Origin: Comamonadaceae bacterium
GTDB taxonomy: Bacteria; Pseudomonadota; Gammaproteobacteria; Burkholderiales; Burkholderiaceae_C
Length of the DNA stretch: 35,570 nt
Assembly: GCA_947381325.1 (NCBI GenBank)
Contig: CANCUP010000011.1
Coordinates: forward strand, 1-35,570
Reading direction: 5' to 3'
The notes beneath the pieces were generated by a model. That model worked only from the letters and a program-made list of their open reading frames with translations, had not been told where the DNA came from and made no database searches. The position numbers and the translations under genes are program-made. This document shows, one piece after another, positions 24,446 to 33,701 of the stretch. Numbering within the stretch: position 1 is the first letter of the stretch; every line of letters starts with the position of its first letter.

Positions 24446-24560
24446 GGTGTGAGGAGTAGAGGCAAAGAGCGATTATCTCAGCAGCCCGCCCCCGTTCTGG
24501 CGGTGCACCAGATTGCCCGACAATTGCGGCTTTTCTGAACCTCTTTCGATTGTTTTGCCC

Positions 24561-25295
24561 ATGACTGCTACTTTGCCTGCCTCCCGCCACACCCGCGCTG
24601 CCGACCAACTGCGCCCTGTGCGCATCACCCGCCACTACACCATGCATGCGGAAGGCTCGGTCTTGATTGAGTTTGGTCATACGAAAGTGCTGTGCACAGC
24701 ATCGGTCGAAGAAAAAGTGCCGGGCCACAAAAAAGGCAGCGGCGAAGGTTGGGTCACGGCTGAGTACGGCATGTTGCCTCGCGCCACCCACACCCGCAGT
24801 GACCGCGAAGCCGCACGCGGCAAGCAATCGGGCCGGACCCAAGAAATTCAGCGTCTGATTGGCCGCTCCATGCGCGCTGTGTTTGACCTTAAAAAACTCG
24901 GCGAGCGCACCATCCACCTCGATTGCGACGTGCTGCAAGCCGACGGCGGCACCCGCACAGCCAGCATCACCGGCGCTTTTGTGGCGGCGCAAGACGCGGT
25001 CAACAGCCTGATCGCTTCGGGCAAGCTCACCGAGAGCCCCATCACCCAGGGTGTGGCAGCTATTTCAGTGGGCATGTTGGGCGACTTGCCTTTGCTCGAT
25101 TTGGAGTACACCGAAGATTCCAGCTGCGACACCGACATGAACGTGGTGATGACCAGCGCCGGTCATTACGTCGAAGTGCAGGGCACGGCCGAAGGCCTGC
25201 CTTTCACCCGTGACCAAATGAATGCCTTGCTGGCCTTGGCCGAAAAAGGCATTGGTGAGCTGATTGCCATGCAACAAGAAGCGCTGAAAGCCTAA
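24561..25295 (+). CDS. rph: Ribonuclease PH
   Basis: A 244-residue phosphorolytic 3'-to-5' exoribonuclease that trims tRNA 3' ends. Visible motifs are [37 protein letters not shown], the active-site part [30 protein letters not shown] and the C-terminal [11 protein letters not shown]. Length is normal. I chose the ATG at 24561; the frame is open to 24513, but the extra residues do not fit the family. Heads the unit rph-rdgB-hemW. Confidence 0.97.
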   Translation: MTATLPASRHTRAADQLRPVRITRHYTMHAEGSVLIEFGHTKVLCTASVEEKVPGHKKGSGEGWVTAEYGMLPRATHTRSDREAARGKQSGRTQEIQRLIGRSMRAVFDLKKLGERTIHLDCDVLQADGGTRTASITGAFVAAQDAVNSLIASGKLTESPITQGVAAISVGMLGDLPLLDLEYTEDSSCDTDMNVVMTSAGHYVEVQGTAEGLPFTRDQMNALLALAEKGIGELIAMQQEALKA

Positions 25296-25299
25296 GTTC

Positions 25300-25914
25300 A
25301 TGAGCCTGCTGATGAAGAAGATCGTTCTGGCATCCAACAACCCAGGCAAGCTCGCCGAATTACAAGCCATGTTCGCCCCCTTGGGGCTAGCGTTGGTGCG
25401 CCAAGCCGACCTTGGTGTGGGCGAGGCCGAAGAACCGTTCCACACCTTTGTAGAGAACGCGCTGGCCAAAGCACGCCACGCGTCGCGTGAAAGCGGCTTG
25501 CCCGCGCTGGCCGACGACGCGGGCCTGTGTGTCGACGCCTTTGGCGGCTTGCCTGGCGTGCAAACCGCCTTCTACGCCACCCAGTTTGGCTACGCCAAGG
25601 GGGATGACAACAATGTGCGCGCCTTGCTCGAGCAAATGGCGCAGGTTGACAACCGCCGTGCCGCCTTGGTCAGCACCTTGGTGGCGGTGCGCCATCCCGA
25701 CGACCCAGAGCCTTTGATTGCTGTGGGCCGTGCCGTGGGTGAAATCACCCGCGCGCCTGTGGGCGGCAACGGGTTTGGCTTTGACCCCATCATGTTCATC
25801 CCCCGCTTTGGCAAAACCTTTGCCGAACTGCCCGTGGAGGTGAAAAACGCCAACAGCCACCGCGGCCAAGCGGCGCAGCAGATGTTGGCCTTGATGCGCG
25901 AGCGCTGGTTTTAA
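25300..25914 (+). CDS. rdgB: dITP/XTP pyrophosphatase
   Basis: A 204-residue house-cleaning nucleotidase (RdgB/HAM1) that hydrolyses dITP, ITP and XTP to monophosphates, preventing base misincorporation. It has KIVLASNNPGKLAELQAMF, the substrate-binding TFVENALAKARHA, ALADDAGLCVDAFGG, GGNGFGFDPIMF and the end SHRGQAAQQML. The ATG at 25300 lies 4 nt after rph; the ATG at 25312 (MKKIVLAS) is closer to the usual family start and cannot be excluded. Confidence 0.96.
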   Translation: MSLLMKKIVLASNNPGKLAELQAMFAPLGLALVRQADLGVGEAEEPFHTFVENALAKARHASRESGLPALADDAGLCVDAFGGLPGVQTAFYATQFGYAKGDDNNVRALLEQMAQVDNRRAALVSTLVAVRHPDDPEPLIAVGRAVGEITRAPVGGNGFGFDPIMFIPRFGKTFAELPVEVKNANSHRGQAAQQMLALMRERWF

Positions 25915-25920
25915 GTCCGC

Positions 25921-27144
25921 ATGAACTCCGACATTCAGCACCTCATGCGCCCTGGCACGCTGTCTTTGAGCAGCTTGCCACCGCTGTCGCTGTATGTGCA
26001 CCTGCCATGGTGTTTGAAGAAATGCCCTTACTGCGACTTCAATTCGCACGAATGGTCTCAAGGGGGCGCAGACAGCTTGCCAGAGCAACGCTATTTGGAC
26101 GCCTTGTGTGCGGACATTGAAAGCGCCTTGCCCCTGATTTGGGGCCGCAGTGTGCACAGCATCTTCATTGGCGGGGGCACCCCCAGTTTGTTTTCGCCTG
26201 CCGCCATCGAGCGCTTGCTCAGCGATCTGCGTGCGCGGCTGCGCTTAGAGGCCGATTGCGAAATCACCCTAGAGGCCAACCCCGGCACTTTTGAGAAAGA
26301 CCGCTTTCGGGCTTTTCGTTCGGCGGGTGTGACCCGACTGTCGGTGGGTGTGCAAAGCTTCAACGATGCGCATTTGCAGGCCTTGGGCCGGGTACATAAC
26401 CGTGCGCAGGCCATTGCGGCATTGGAGGAAGCCGCCAGTGCTTTTGACACCTTCAACCTTGACCTGATGTATGCCTTGCCCGGTCAGACCTTGGCGCAGT
26501 TAGACCTTGACCTGGACATGGCGCTGGCCTTGGCGCCACCCCATCTGTCGATCTACCACCTCACCATCGAGCCCAACACGGTGTTTGCCAAGTTTCCGCC
26601 CCAAGTGCCCGAGGATGACGAGGCCTACGCGATGCTCGACCGCATCACCGAGCGCACCGCTGCAGCGGGCTTGCAGCGCTACGAGGTGTCGGCCTATGCC
26701 CAGCCCAACCACCGCTGCTGGCACAACTTGAATTACTGGCAGTTTGGCGACTATTTGGGCGTGGGGGCAGGGGCGCACAGCAAGCTCAGCTTTGCGCATC
26801 GCGTGGTGCGCCAAGTGCGCAACCGTGACCCGCGCTTGTACATGGACCATGCCTTGGACACCGCTCGCGCAGAACGTGCAGTGGCGCAGAGCACCGAGGT
26901 GGCGCGCAGCGAATTGCCTTTTGAATTCATGCTCAACGCGCTGCGCTTGCGCCATGGGTTTTCGTTGGCCGACTTCACCGAACGCACGGGCTTGCCTGTA
27001 ACGGCCATACAAGCCGCCCTGGCCAAAGCCGAGGCCAAGGGCTTGGTGACACGTGACTTTCAGCGTGTGGTCCCGACTGAGCGCGGCTTTGACTTTTTGA
27101 GTGATTTGCAGACCTTGTTTTTGCCTGAAGAAAGCGCTTCTTGA
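25921..27144 (+). CDS. hemW: Heme chaperone HemW (radical SAM family)
   Basis: A 407-residue radical-SAM-fold protein that binds heme and delivers it to membrane cytochromes; formerly annotated as coproporphyrinogen oxidase. The 4Fe-4S motif is CLKKCPYCDF with Cys31, Cys35 and Cys38. FIGGGTPSLF, the SAM-region TLEANPGTFE, LSVGVQSFND and the HemW-specific HNLNYWQFGDYLGVGAGAHS follow. It lacks the extra N-terminal features of HemN. Starts 6 nt after rdgB; Met9 (25945) is an alternative start. Last gene of the unit. Confidence 0.95.
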   Translation: MNSDIQHLMRPGTLSLSSLPPLSLYVHLPWCLKKCPYCDFNSHEWSQGGADSLPEQRYLDALCADIESALPLIWGRSVHSIFIGGGTPSLFSPAAIERLLSDLRARLRLEADCEITLEANPGTFEKDRFRAFRSAGVTRLSVGVQSFNDAHLQALGRVHNRAQAIAALEEAASAFDTFNLDLMYALPGQTLAQLDLDLDMALALAPPHLSIYHLTIEPNTVFAKFPPQVPEDDEAYAMLDRITERTAAAGLQRYEVSAYAQPNHRCWHNLNYWQFGDYLGVGAGAHSKLSFAHRVVRQVRNRDPRLYMDHALDTARAERAVAQSTEVARSELPFEFMLNALRLRHGFSLADFTERTGLPVTAIQAALAKAEAKGLVTRDFQRVVPTERGFDFLSDLQTLFLPEESAS

Positions 27145-27199
27145 CACTGCATCCAAAAGGCGTTGAAAGGGCCTTTACAATATGCGCTCAATTCAACAT

Positions 27200-27289
27200 G
27201 GAAGCTTGGCAGAGCGGTTGAATGCACCGGTCTTGAAAACCGGCGAGGGTGTGAGCCCTCCGTGAGTTCGAATCTCACAGCTTCCGCCA
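27200..27289 (+). tRNA. tRNA-Ser (UGA anticodon)
   Basis: A 90-nt class II tRNA with acceptor stem GGAAGCT/AGCTTCC, anticodon stem CCGGT/ACCGG with loop CTTGAAA (anticodon TGA), the long variable arm typical of serine tRNAs and an encoded CCA. A TACAAT box at 27176-27181 is a plausible -10; no good -35 is seen. Confidence 0.97.
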
Positions 27290-27299
27290 GACACCCAGT

Positions 27300-27325
27300 A
27301 AAAACGCCCCTCACGGGGCGTTTTT
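27300..27325. terminator. Bidirectional terminator between tRNA-Ser and livM
   Basis: AAAAACGCCCC-TCAC-GGGGCGTTTTT has an 11-bp perfect stem with T runs on both strands. It ends the tRNA-Ser transcript and, from the other side, the liv operon, whose last gene stops 20 nt away. Confidence 0.88.
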
Positions 27326-27345
27326 GATTTTCCCGAACAGCTCTT

Positions 27346-28317
27346 TCAATCCGAAGGTCTCGACGCACCACGAGCCGCGTGCCAAGCTTTGAGTTCACCG
27401 ACAAAGCCCCGGCGGAAGGCCACCACGCAGAGCACAAAGATCACGCCAATGATGACGTTGATCCAAGAGCCCACTTGATCAGCCAAAAAGTTTTGCAAAC
27501 CAATGATGGTGAAAGCCCCGAGCACAGGCCCTGCAAACGTCCCAAGGCCACCGAGCAAGGTCATCAAGATCACCTCGCCCGACAGCGACCAATGGGCATC
27601 GTTGAGGGTCACAAAGCCCAACACCAAAGTCTTCATGGCGCCTGCGAGCCCCGCCACAGTGGTGGACAAAACAAACGCCATGAGCTTGTATTTGTTGACG
27701 TCATAGCCCAAAGAGATGGCACGCGTCTCGTTTTCTCGAATCGCTTTGAGCACTTGACCAAACGGTGAATGAACAATGCGAATCACAAACAAAAACAGGG
27801 CGACGAAGACGGCCAGCACAACAAAGTAAAGCGACAGATCATTTTCCAAAGAGATCATGCCCAAGAGTTGTCCGCGTGGCACGCCTTGCAAGCCATCTTC
27901 ACCCCCCGTGAAAGGCGCTTGCAAAAATACAAAATAAAACATTTGCGCCATGGCCAAGGTCACCATCGCAAAATAAATGCCTTGGCGGCGAATCGCAATC
28001 AATCCAACGCCCAAGCCACACAGGCCTGCGACGGCGGTACCAACCAGCACACCTAACTCGGGCGAATAGCCGGCGGAGCGAATCAACCAACCGGTGGTGT
28101 AACCCGCTACGCCAAAAAAAGCGGCGTGACCAAAAGACAGGAGACCGGTGAACCCCATCAACAAATTGAAGGCCATGGCAAACATGGCATAGCACAAGGC
28201 CTTCATCATGAAGATGGGATAGACGCCCATGAAAGGGGCTGCCATCAACAAGCCCAGACAGCCCAGCAGACCGATGCTGGCCAAACGGGTGGGGGCGGCA
28301 GTGGTTGCGGCGAGCAT
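27346..28317 (-). CDS. livM: Branched-chain amino-acid-type ABC transporter permease LivM
   Basis: A 323-residue inner-membrane permease of the LivM group with about eight to ten membrane segments. Conserved parts are LLMGFTGLLSFGHAAFFGVAGYT, RRQGIYFAMVTLAMAQM, the cytoplasmic loop ENETRAISLGYDVNKYKLMAFVLS and LLGGLGTFAGPVLGA. The ATG overlaps the LivH stop (TGATG). Last gene of the five-gene liv operon. Such systems import Leu/Ile/Val but also urea, amides or aromatic acids, so the substrate is open. Confidence 0.94.
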   Translation of the reverse strand: MLAATTAAPTRLASIGLLGCLGLLMAAPFMGVYPIFMMKALCYAMFAMAFNLLMGFTGLLSFGHAAFFGVAGYTTGWLIRSAGYSPELGVLVGTAVAGLCGLGVGLIAIRRQGIYFAMVTLAMAQMFYFVFLQAPFTGGEDGLQGVPRGQLLGMISLENDLSLYFVVLAVFVALFLFVIRIVHSPFGQVLKAIRENETRAISLGYDVNKYKLMAFVLSTTVAGLAGAMKTLVLGFVTLNDAHWSLSGEVILMTLLGGLGTFAGPVLGAFTIIGLQNFLADQVGSWINVIIGVIFVLCVVAFRRGFVGELKAWHAARGASRPSD

Positions 28318-29201
28318 CAGGCTTCTTTCCCAAACAGTCCGGCAGGACGAATCATCAACACAATGGCCATGATCACAAAGACCACGATGTTGGATGCTTC
28401 TGGATAAAACACTTTCGTCAAGCCTTCAATCAGACCCAGCACGACGCCGGTGATGATCGCGCCCATGATGGAGCCCATGCCGCCAATCACCACCACGGCA
28501 AACACCACAATGATCAAATTGCTCCCCATGAGAGGGTTGATTTGAATCACCGGCGCTGCCAACACCCCTGCGAGTGCGGCCAAGCCGCAGCCTGCACCGT
28601 AGGTCAGCATGACCATCAAGGGCACGTTGATGCCAAACGCCTGCACCAATTGCGGGTTTTCTGTGCCAGCCCGCAGGTACGAACCCAGACGTGTCCGCTC
28701 AATCACAAACCAGGTACCCAAACACACGCTGAGCGATGCCAACACCACCCAAGCGCGGTAGTTCGGCAAGATCATGAACCCTAAGTTGGTGGCGCCTTGC
28801 AACAGCTCAGGCACGGCATAGGACTGCCCCGACACACCAAAAAACTCTCTGAACACCCCTTCACAGATCAGCGCCAGCCCGAAAGTCAGCAACAAACCAT
28901 AGATGGGGTCAATCTTGTACAAGTGCTTGAGCAAGGTGCGCTCCAGCAGCACGCCCAAAGCGCCCACCAGCAAAGGCCCCAGCAACAGGGCCAGCCAATA
29001 GTTGAGCCCGAACACATCCAAGGACACAAAGGCCACATAAGCGCCCATCATGTAGAAGACGCCATGCGCAAAATTCACAATGCCCAAGAGACCAAAAATC
29101 ACCGCCAACCCAAGGCTCAACATGGCGTAAAAAGAGCCGTTGACCAAGCCCAGCAGCAACTGGCCCAGAAAGGCTTGAATAGGAATGCCAAAGATGTCCA
29201 T
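28317..29201 (-). CDS. livH: Branched-chain amino-acid-type ABC transporter permease LivH
   Basis: A 294-residue permease. It has the family motifs GLVNGSFYAMLSLGLAVIFGLLGIVNFAHG, the cytoplasmic loop GTENPQLVQAFGINVPLMVMLTYG, GCGLAALAGVLAAP and VIGGMGSIMGAIITGVVLG. Forms the channel with LivM. It lies 20 nt after the binding-protein gene, in the order livG-livF-binding protein-livH-livM. Confidence 0.94.
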   Translation of the reverse strand: MDIFGIPIQAFLGQLLLGLVNGSFYAMLSLGLAVIFGLLGIVNFAHGVFYMMGAYVAFVSLDVFGLNYWLALLLGPLLVGALGVLLERTLLKHLYKIDPIYGLLLTFGLALICEGVFREFFGVSGQSYAVPELLQGATNLGFMILPNYRAWVVLASLSVCLGTWFVIERTRLGSYLRAGTENPQLVQAFGINVPLMVMLTYGAGCGLAALAGVLAAPVIQINPLMGSNLIIVVFAVVVIGGMGSIMGAIITGVVLGLIEGLTKVFYPEASNIVVFVIMAIVLMIRPAGLFGKEA

Positions 29202-29221
29202 GGGTGGCGAATCGCTTCAGG

Positions 29222-30430
29222 TTACTTCCAAGCAGCGCACTTGGTTTCGGCTTTGGTGGTGAAGGCCACATCGCCCTTGATGGTTTCCACCACGTTGTAG
29301 TAGTCCCATGGCTCGATCGATTTATCAGGCGTCTTGACTTGCATCAAGTACATGTCGTGGATCATGCGTCCGTCATCACGGATGTAGCCGCCCTTGGCGA
29401 ATACATCGTTGATTTTGGTTTTCTTCATTTGAGCCAACACTTTGTCCGAGTCGTCCGTGCCAGAGGCTTTGACGGCTTGCAAGTACTGCAGCGCCGCAGA
29501 GTAATTGGCCGCTTGGATGGAAGAAGGCATGCGTTTGATCTTCTCAAAGAACTTGCGGCTCCAAGCGCGTGTTTCTGCGTCTTTGTTCCAGTACCAACTG
29601 TCGGTCAGGTACATGCCTTGGGTGGACTTCAAGCCCAGCGAATGGATGTCGTTGATGAACACCAACAGACCGGCGAGTTTCATGGTTTTGGTCACACCAA
29701 ACTCATTGGCGGCTTTGATGGCGTTGATGGTGTCGCCCCCTGCATTGGCAAGGCCCAAGATCTGCGCTTTGCTGCCTTGTGCTTGCAGCATGAACGACGA
29801 GAAGTCGCTGGCTGACAAGGGGTGCTTGACCGCACCCAACACCGTTCCACCGCCGGCTTTGACCACGTTGGCGGTGTCGTTTTGGAGCGAGGCGCCAAAG
29901 GCGTAATCCGCCGTCAAGAAATACCAGCTCTTGCCGCCGGCCTTCACCACCGCACCGCCTGTGCCCTTGGCCAGTGCCACGGTGTCGTACGCATAGTGAA
30001 CCGTGTAGGGGCTGCATTGCTCGTTGGTCAAGGCCGATGTGCCCGCGCCAATGGCAATGAACAGCTTTTTCTTTTCTTGGGCGACTTTGGCCATGGCCAA
30101 GCCCGTGCCAGAGTTGGTGCCACCCACCAACATGTCGACGCCTTGGGTGTCAAACCACTCGCGTGCTTTGGCCGCGGCCACATCGGGCTTGTTTTGGTGG
30201 TCGGCCACCAGGAGCTCAATTTTTTTACCGGCCACTGCACCGCCGAGGTCAGCGATGGCCATGCGAATGGCGTCTGCGCCCGCGGGACCGTCAATGTCAG
30301 CGTACAGACCGGATAAGTCTGTGATGAAGCCAATGCGAATCACATCGCCGGACACCTGTGCTTGGGCACTCAGGCCCACCATGCCCAGCCCAGCGATGCT
30401 GAGGGCTGCAATGCGTTGTTTAAGTTTCAT
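29222..30430 (-). CDS. Liv-type periplasmic binding protein (type I fold)
   Basis: A 402-residue binding protein with a signal peptide (about 1-24, ending SAQAQ). The mature part opens VIRIGFITDLSGLYADIDGPAGADAIRMA and continues with KKIELLVADHQNKPDVAAAKAREW and VGGTNSGTGLAMAKVAQEKKK. This places it in the LivJ/LivK/AmiC-like Peripla_BP_6 family. The ATG at 30430 follows AGGAG with good spacing. Located between the ATPase and permease genes. In this subfamily the ligands are often amides, aromatic or short carboxylic acids rather than leucine, so I leave the ligand open. Confidence 0.93.
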   Translation of the reverse strand: MKLKQRIAALSIAGLGMVGLSAQAQVSGDVIRIGFITDLSGLYADIDGPAGADAIRMAIADLGGAVAGKKIELLVADHQNKPDVAAAKAREWFDTQGVDMLVGGTNSGTGLAMAKVAQEKKKLFIAIGAGTSALTNEQCSPYTVHYAYDTVALAKGTGGAVVKAGGKSWYFLTADYAFGASLQNDTANVVKAGGGTVLGAVKHPLSASDFSSFMLQAQGSKAQILGLANAGGDTINAIKAANEFGVTKTMKLAGLLVFINDIHSLGLKSTQGMYLTDSWYWNKDAETRAWSRKFFEKIKRMPSSIQAANYSAALQYLQAVKASGTDDSDKVLAQMKKTKINDVFAKGGYIRDDGRMIHDMYLMQVKTPDKSIEPWDYYNVVETIKGDVAFTTKAETKCAAWK

Positions 30431-30477
30431 GACGGATCTCCTGTTGAAAATTATTTTTGAAAAACTAACGAGTCTTT

Positions 30478-31179
30478 TTAGACACCCAGGTATTCGTGCA
30501 GCCGCTCCATCCGAGACGGCAGTTCAGACTGCGTGAATTCTTGAATCACCTGGCCGTGTTCCATCACCAAGAACCGATCCGCCAAAGGCGCTGCAAACGT
30601 GAAATTTTGCTCGACCATGATGATGGTGTAGCCCTGGCGGCGCAAGGTCTGCACCATGCTGGCGAGCTTTTGAACAATCACGGGCGCCAGGCCTTCGGAG
30701 ATCTCGTCGAGCAGCAGCAACTTGGCCCCAGTGCGTAGGATGCGGGCCACCGCCAACATCTGTTGCTCACCCCCCGACAAACGGGTGCCTTGGCTGTTGG
30801 CGCGTTCTTTGAGGTTGGGGAACATGGCATAGATGCTGTCCAAGCTCATGCCGCCGGGGGCAAGGATGGGCGGCAACAGCAAGTTCTCTTGTGCCGACAA
30901 GCTGGAAAAAATGCCACGCTCTTCTGGGCAGTAGCCCAGACCTAAGCCTGCAATGCGGTGCGGTGGTAGCTGGATGGTTTCAGTGCCGCGCACGCGGATC
31001 GAACCCTTGCGCATGCCAATCAGTCCCATGATCGCGCGCAGGGTGCTGGTGCGTCCTGCCCCGTTGCGACCCAACAAGGTGACCACTTCACCTTCTTGGA
31101 CCTCAAAATTCACGCCATGCAAGACATGTGATTCACCGTACCAGCCATGCAGATTTTCAACTTCAAGCCAAGCCGCCAT
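30478..31179 (-). CDS. livF: Liv-type ABC transporter ATPase LivF with Arg in Walker A
   Basis: A 233-residue ATPase subunit. Signature LSGGEQQML and Walker B LLLLDEISEGLAP are as expected, and it ends with LHEYLGV. The Walker A box reads GRNGAGRTS: residue 43 is Arg (codon CGC at 31053-31051) where nearly all ABC ATPases have Lys. Everything else looks intact, so this is a substitution and not decay. The Lys contacts the ATP phosphates, so this site may be weak or non-hydrolysing, with LivG carrying the main activity. It follows livG by 2 nt. Confidence 0.93.
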   Translation of the reverse strand: MAAWLEVENLHGWYGESHVLHGVNFEVQEGEVVTLLGRNGAGRTSTLRAIMGLIGMRKGSIRVRGTETIQLPPHRIAGLGLGYCPEERGIFSSLSAQENLLLPPILAPGGMSLDSIYAMFPNLKERANSQGTRLSGGEQQMLAVARILRTGAKLLLLDEISEGLAPVIVQKLASMVQTLRRQGYTIIMVEQNFTFAAPLADRFLVMEHGQVIQEFTQSELPSRMERLHEYLGV

Positions 31180-31181
31180 GG

Positions 31182-31949
31182 TCAGTGTGCTCCAGCCAGT
31201 TCGACCTGGGTGCTGCCCATGTAGGCTTCGATCACCGCAGGATTTTTGGATACCTCAGCATAGGACCCCTCAGCCAGTGTTGCGCCGCGTTGCAAGACGG
31301 TGATGGTGTCTGCAATGCTGGACACAACACTCATGTTGTGTTCCACCATCAGCACCGTGCGACTCGCTGCCACCTTCTTGATCAATTGGCGAATGCGGTC
31401 GACATCTTCCAGGCCCATGCCTTGTGTGGGCTCGTCGAGCAACATCAACTTGGGTGACATGGCCAGGGTGGTGGCAATCTCCAAGGCGCGTTTGCGGCCA
31501 TAGCTCAGCTCAACGGCTGTCAAATGGGCAAATTTTTCCAAGTCAACTTCTGTCAAGAGGGACATGGCGTGATCGTTGAGCTGGTTCAAGGAGCGCTCGG
31601 ATGTCCAAAACTGAAACGAGGTGTGCAGTTGTCGCTGCAGTGCGACACGCACATTTTCAAGCACACTCAAATGTGGAAAGACTGCGGAAATTTGAAATGA
31701 ACGAATCACGCCTAAGCGTGCAATTTGTGCCGGTGCAAGATGCGTGATGTCTTGCCCATCCAACACAATTTGCCCAGAGGTGGGAGGAATGAATTTGGTC
31801 AGCAAGTTAAAGCACGTGGTCTTGCCTGCACCATTGGGGCCAATCAGTGCGTGGATGCTGCCCCGTTTGACGCGCAGGTTCACCCGGTCAACGGCCACAA
31901 AGCCTTTGAACTCTTTCGTCAGTTGTTTGGTCTCTAGGATGCAGTCCAC
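31182..31949 (-). CDS. livG: Liv-type ABC transporter ATPase LivG
   Basis: A 255-residue ATPase subunit with normal Walker A GPNGAGKTTCFNLL, signature-region LSYGRKRALEIATTLA, Walker B LMLLDEPTQGMGLEDV and H-loop VEHNMSVV. The LSYG signature and GLE D-loop are typical of LivG. The start is a GTG at 31949 with AGGGA about 10 nt upstream. First gene of the operon, so its promoter should lie in 31950-32120, where no clear boxes were found. Confidence 0.93.
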   Translation of the reverse strand: MDCILETKQLTKEFKGFVAVDRVNLRVKRGSIHALIGPNGAGKTTCFNLLTKFIPPTSGQIVLDGQDITHLAPAQIARLGVIRSFQISAVFPHLSVLENVRVALQRQLHTSFQFWTSERSLNQLNDHAMSLLTEVDLEKFAHLTAVELSYGRKRALEIATTLAMSPKLMLLDEPTQGMGLEDVDRIRQLIKKVAASRTVLMVEHNMSVVSSIADTITVLQRGATLAEGSYAEVSKNPAVIEAYMGSTQVELAGAH

Positions 31950-32054
31950 GAACGTCTTGTCCCTGCGTGAGGTGATGGGGTGATATCGGCATTCGCGCCA
32001 TATTTTTTTGACTATACGAAAACGAGGTCTAGGGATAACCCTTGACCTTTCCCT

Positions 32055-32078
32055 GCTTGGGTGTTTAGCCGCCCAAGC
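32055..32078. other. Intergenic stem-loop upstream of livG
   Basis: GCTTGGG (32055-32061) pairs perfectly with CCCAAGC (32072-32078) around a 10-nt loop. It lies in the 174-bp gap between livG and the small exported protein. No T run follows on either strand, so it is not a standard terminator; it may be an operator or an mRNA leader element. The rest of the gap holds no gene. Confidence 0.4.
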
Positions 32079-32123
32079 TCATCTGTTGGCAGTCATGTGG
32101 TGAGAGCGCATCCATGATTTGAA

Positions 32124-32522
32124 TCAAGTCAATTCTTGATGCGCCGTGTTGCAAATCAGATTCAACAATTGAAGATTTTTCGGGTGATCTTCCACTTGCT
32201 CAAAATGCTGCGAATCATCCCGAGATACCACCTTCCCTTTGGCCCAAGGTTTCGCATAGGTGTGCCAGCTCAAGTAGCCAATTCTTTTCATTCTGCAATT
32301 GAGAGAGTAATCTGAGGCTGCACTTTGCGCCCCATTTTGAGAAGACCGTGAAAAATTTGTGATCACTTGAAATCTGTAGGCATCAGGAAACAAAGTTTTT
32401 TTAGTCAAGAGCATCAAATAGTTCTGATCGCCATTGCCGTCGGGGATCAATTCAATGGATTGCGCGGATGCTCCGTGGATGTTTGCAAAAAACAATAAAC
32501 CTAACCAACTGATTTTTTTCAT
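32124..32522 (-). CDS. Small exported protein, surface-adhesin-E-like
   Basis: A 132-residue protein with a Sec signal peptide (about 1-20, ending ASAQS). The mature part has a Cys pair: one Cys in SDYSLNCRMKRIGYLSWH and one near the end in LLNLICNTAHQ. The pattern of polar strands followed by Asp/Tyr-rich, NC, R..GY and a late LIC resembles the Surface-adhesin E family (Haemophilus protein E-like), which is widespread in betaproteobacteria and mostly uncharacterised. The match is by eye and moderate. AT-rich, like the neighbouring zinc-ribbon gene. The 93-bp gap before it holds nothing clear. Confidence 0.65.
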   Translation of the reverse strand: MKKISWLGLLFFANIHGASAQSIELIPDGNGDQNYLMLLTKKTLFPDAYRFQVITNFSRSSQNGAQSAASDYSLNCRMKRIGYLSWHTYAKPWAKGKVVSRDDSQHFEQVEDHPKNLQLLNLICNTAHQELT

Positions 32523-32615
32523 GACAACCTGGCTCCCTAGGCTCGGTAAAAATTCACCAAGCCAAAGCTTCGTGATTCAAGGACGTCTTGCAAATCTGTC
32601 GCATGGAACTGCGCT

Positions 32616-33701
32616 TTAGCTTTCATCCGACTGAAACACCCGCTTCAAACTGTTGAGCACAACGACCACTGCCGGATTGAGTTTGTCGCTCTCAGATGAA
32701 CCAACTTGGATCTCATGGGCATTCACGAAGATATCGTTCTTTTTGCTGCTTACCTGATCGAGCGTGTCGTAGGGGACGGTGATCGGGTCCATGACGATAT
32801 TTTTAAAGTGAATGGCCCGGTCGGTTAACAAAAAGCCATCTTCTGCCGAGCCAAAAATTGTGGAGTCATAAAGCGCCAATATCTTTTCATCATCTCTCAA
32901 TGAGTTGGAATGAATCTTTTTGGCATTGGTCAGCTTTTTGGCTGGAACATTGTTGACTGAGAAAAAGTTAGATATCTCCACCGAATTCACAAAGTCAGTC
33001 ACGGCGAGTTCGCACTTTTTTCGTTCTTGCCTTGTTTTCTTTCCCAGTGTTTTTACCAACTCACTCAGGTCGTAAGTCCCATTGGATTCAACAATGCCTT
33101 TGAGAATAGATTCTGCAAATTCAAAAGAAACAGAATTGAATGTGTCTTCAAGCCTTTCTTTGTCGAATTCTGCGTACGCTGATACGTCGATGCGTGATTT
33201 CATGCTGAAAAGCCGCTGGGTCACTGCACTGAAATGGAAAAAAATTTGATTCTCATATGTGCCAGACGCATCCACTTGCCCCCACTGAATGTTCAAGTAT
33301 TTGAAGTGCAGATGCGGGTCGTAATCTGATGGGTCGAGTCCAAATAAAACATTCTGGTGCGTTCTTAAAACCGTCACGGCTTCATCAAAGTCAGGTGCTA
33401 TTTCTTTGGAAATCAGTTCGTAATCTTCCGCGTCGTTGAAGCGGATCGAATCGATGGAAATTTTCATCGCCAGGCCATGATCAGGCAGGGTCGCCAGCTG
33501 GGCAGGCGCAACGGTTTGGGGTGTTGACGTCTCAGCAGCGGTGACGGTGTCGGCATGCCTGGCGCCACAAGAGATACAAAACTTCTGCGAAGCTGTTCTT
33601 TCCGCCCCACAAGACTTGCACGTCAAGGCAAGTTTGGAGCCACAGCCGCCGCAAAACTTTTGTGTTGGTAAATTTGAGGCTCCACAATTTTGGCAATCCA
33701 T
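32616..33701 (-). CDS. Double zinc-ribbon protein with C-terminal PH-like domain
   Basis: A 361-residue cytoplasmic protein, function unknown. The N-terminus holds two zinc ribbons: Cys3, Cys6, Cys17, Cys20 and Cys28, Cys31, Cys42, Cys45. A Thr/Ala/Pro-rich linker (about 52-72) follows, then a middle region with no recognised domain. Near the C-terminus, KILALYDSTIFGSAEDGFLL, LTDRAIHFKN and TVPYDTLDQV resemble bacterial PH-like domains, in which a basal-level FG..DG.LLT..G pattern is common. GGAG precedes the ATG at 33701. A TAAAAT box (33744-33739) and a small hairpin (33720-33733) lie in its leader. GC content is far below the neighbours, suggesting transfer. Confidence 0.72.
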   Translation of the reverse strand: MDCQNCGASNLPTQKFCGGCGSKLALTCKSCGAERTASQKFCISCGARHADTVTAAETSTPQTVAPAQLATLPDHGLAMKISIDSIRFNDAEDYELISKEIAPDFDEAVTVLRTHQNVLFGLDPSDYDPHLHFKYLNIQWGQVDASGTYENQIFFHFSAVTQRLFSMKSRIDVSAYAEFDKERLEDTFNSVSFEFAESILKGIVESNGTYDLSELVKTLGKKTRQERKKCELAVTDFVNSVEISNFFSVNNVPAKKLTNAKKIHSNSLRDDEKILALYDSTIFGSAEDGFLLTDRAIHFKNIVMDPITVPYDTLDQVSSKKNDIFVNAHEIQVGSSESDKLNPAVVVVLNSLKRVFQSDES

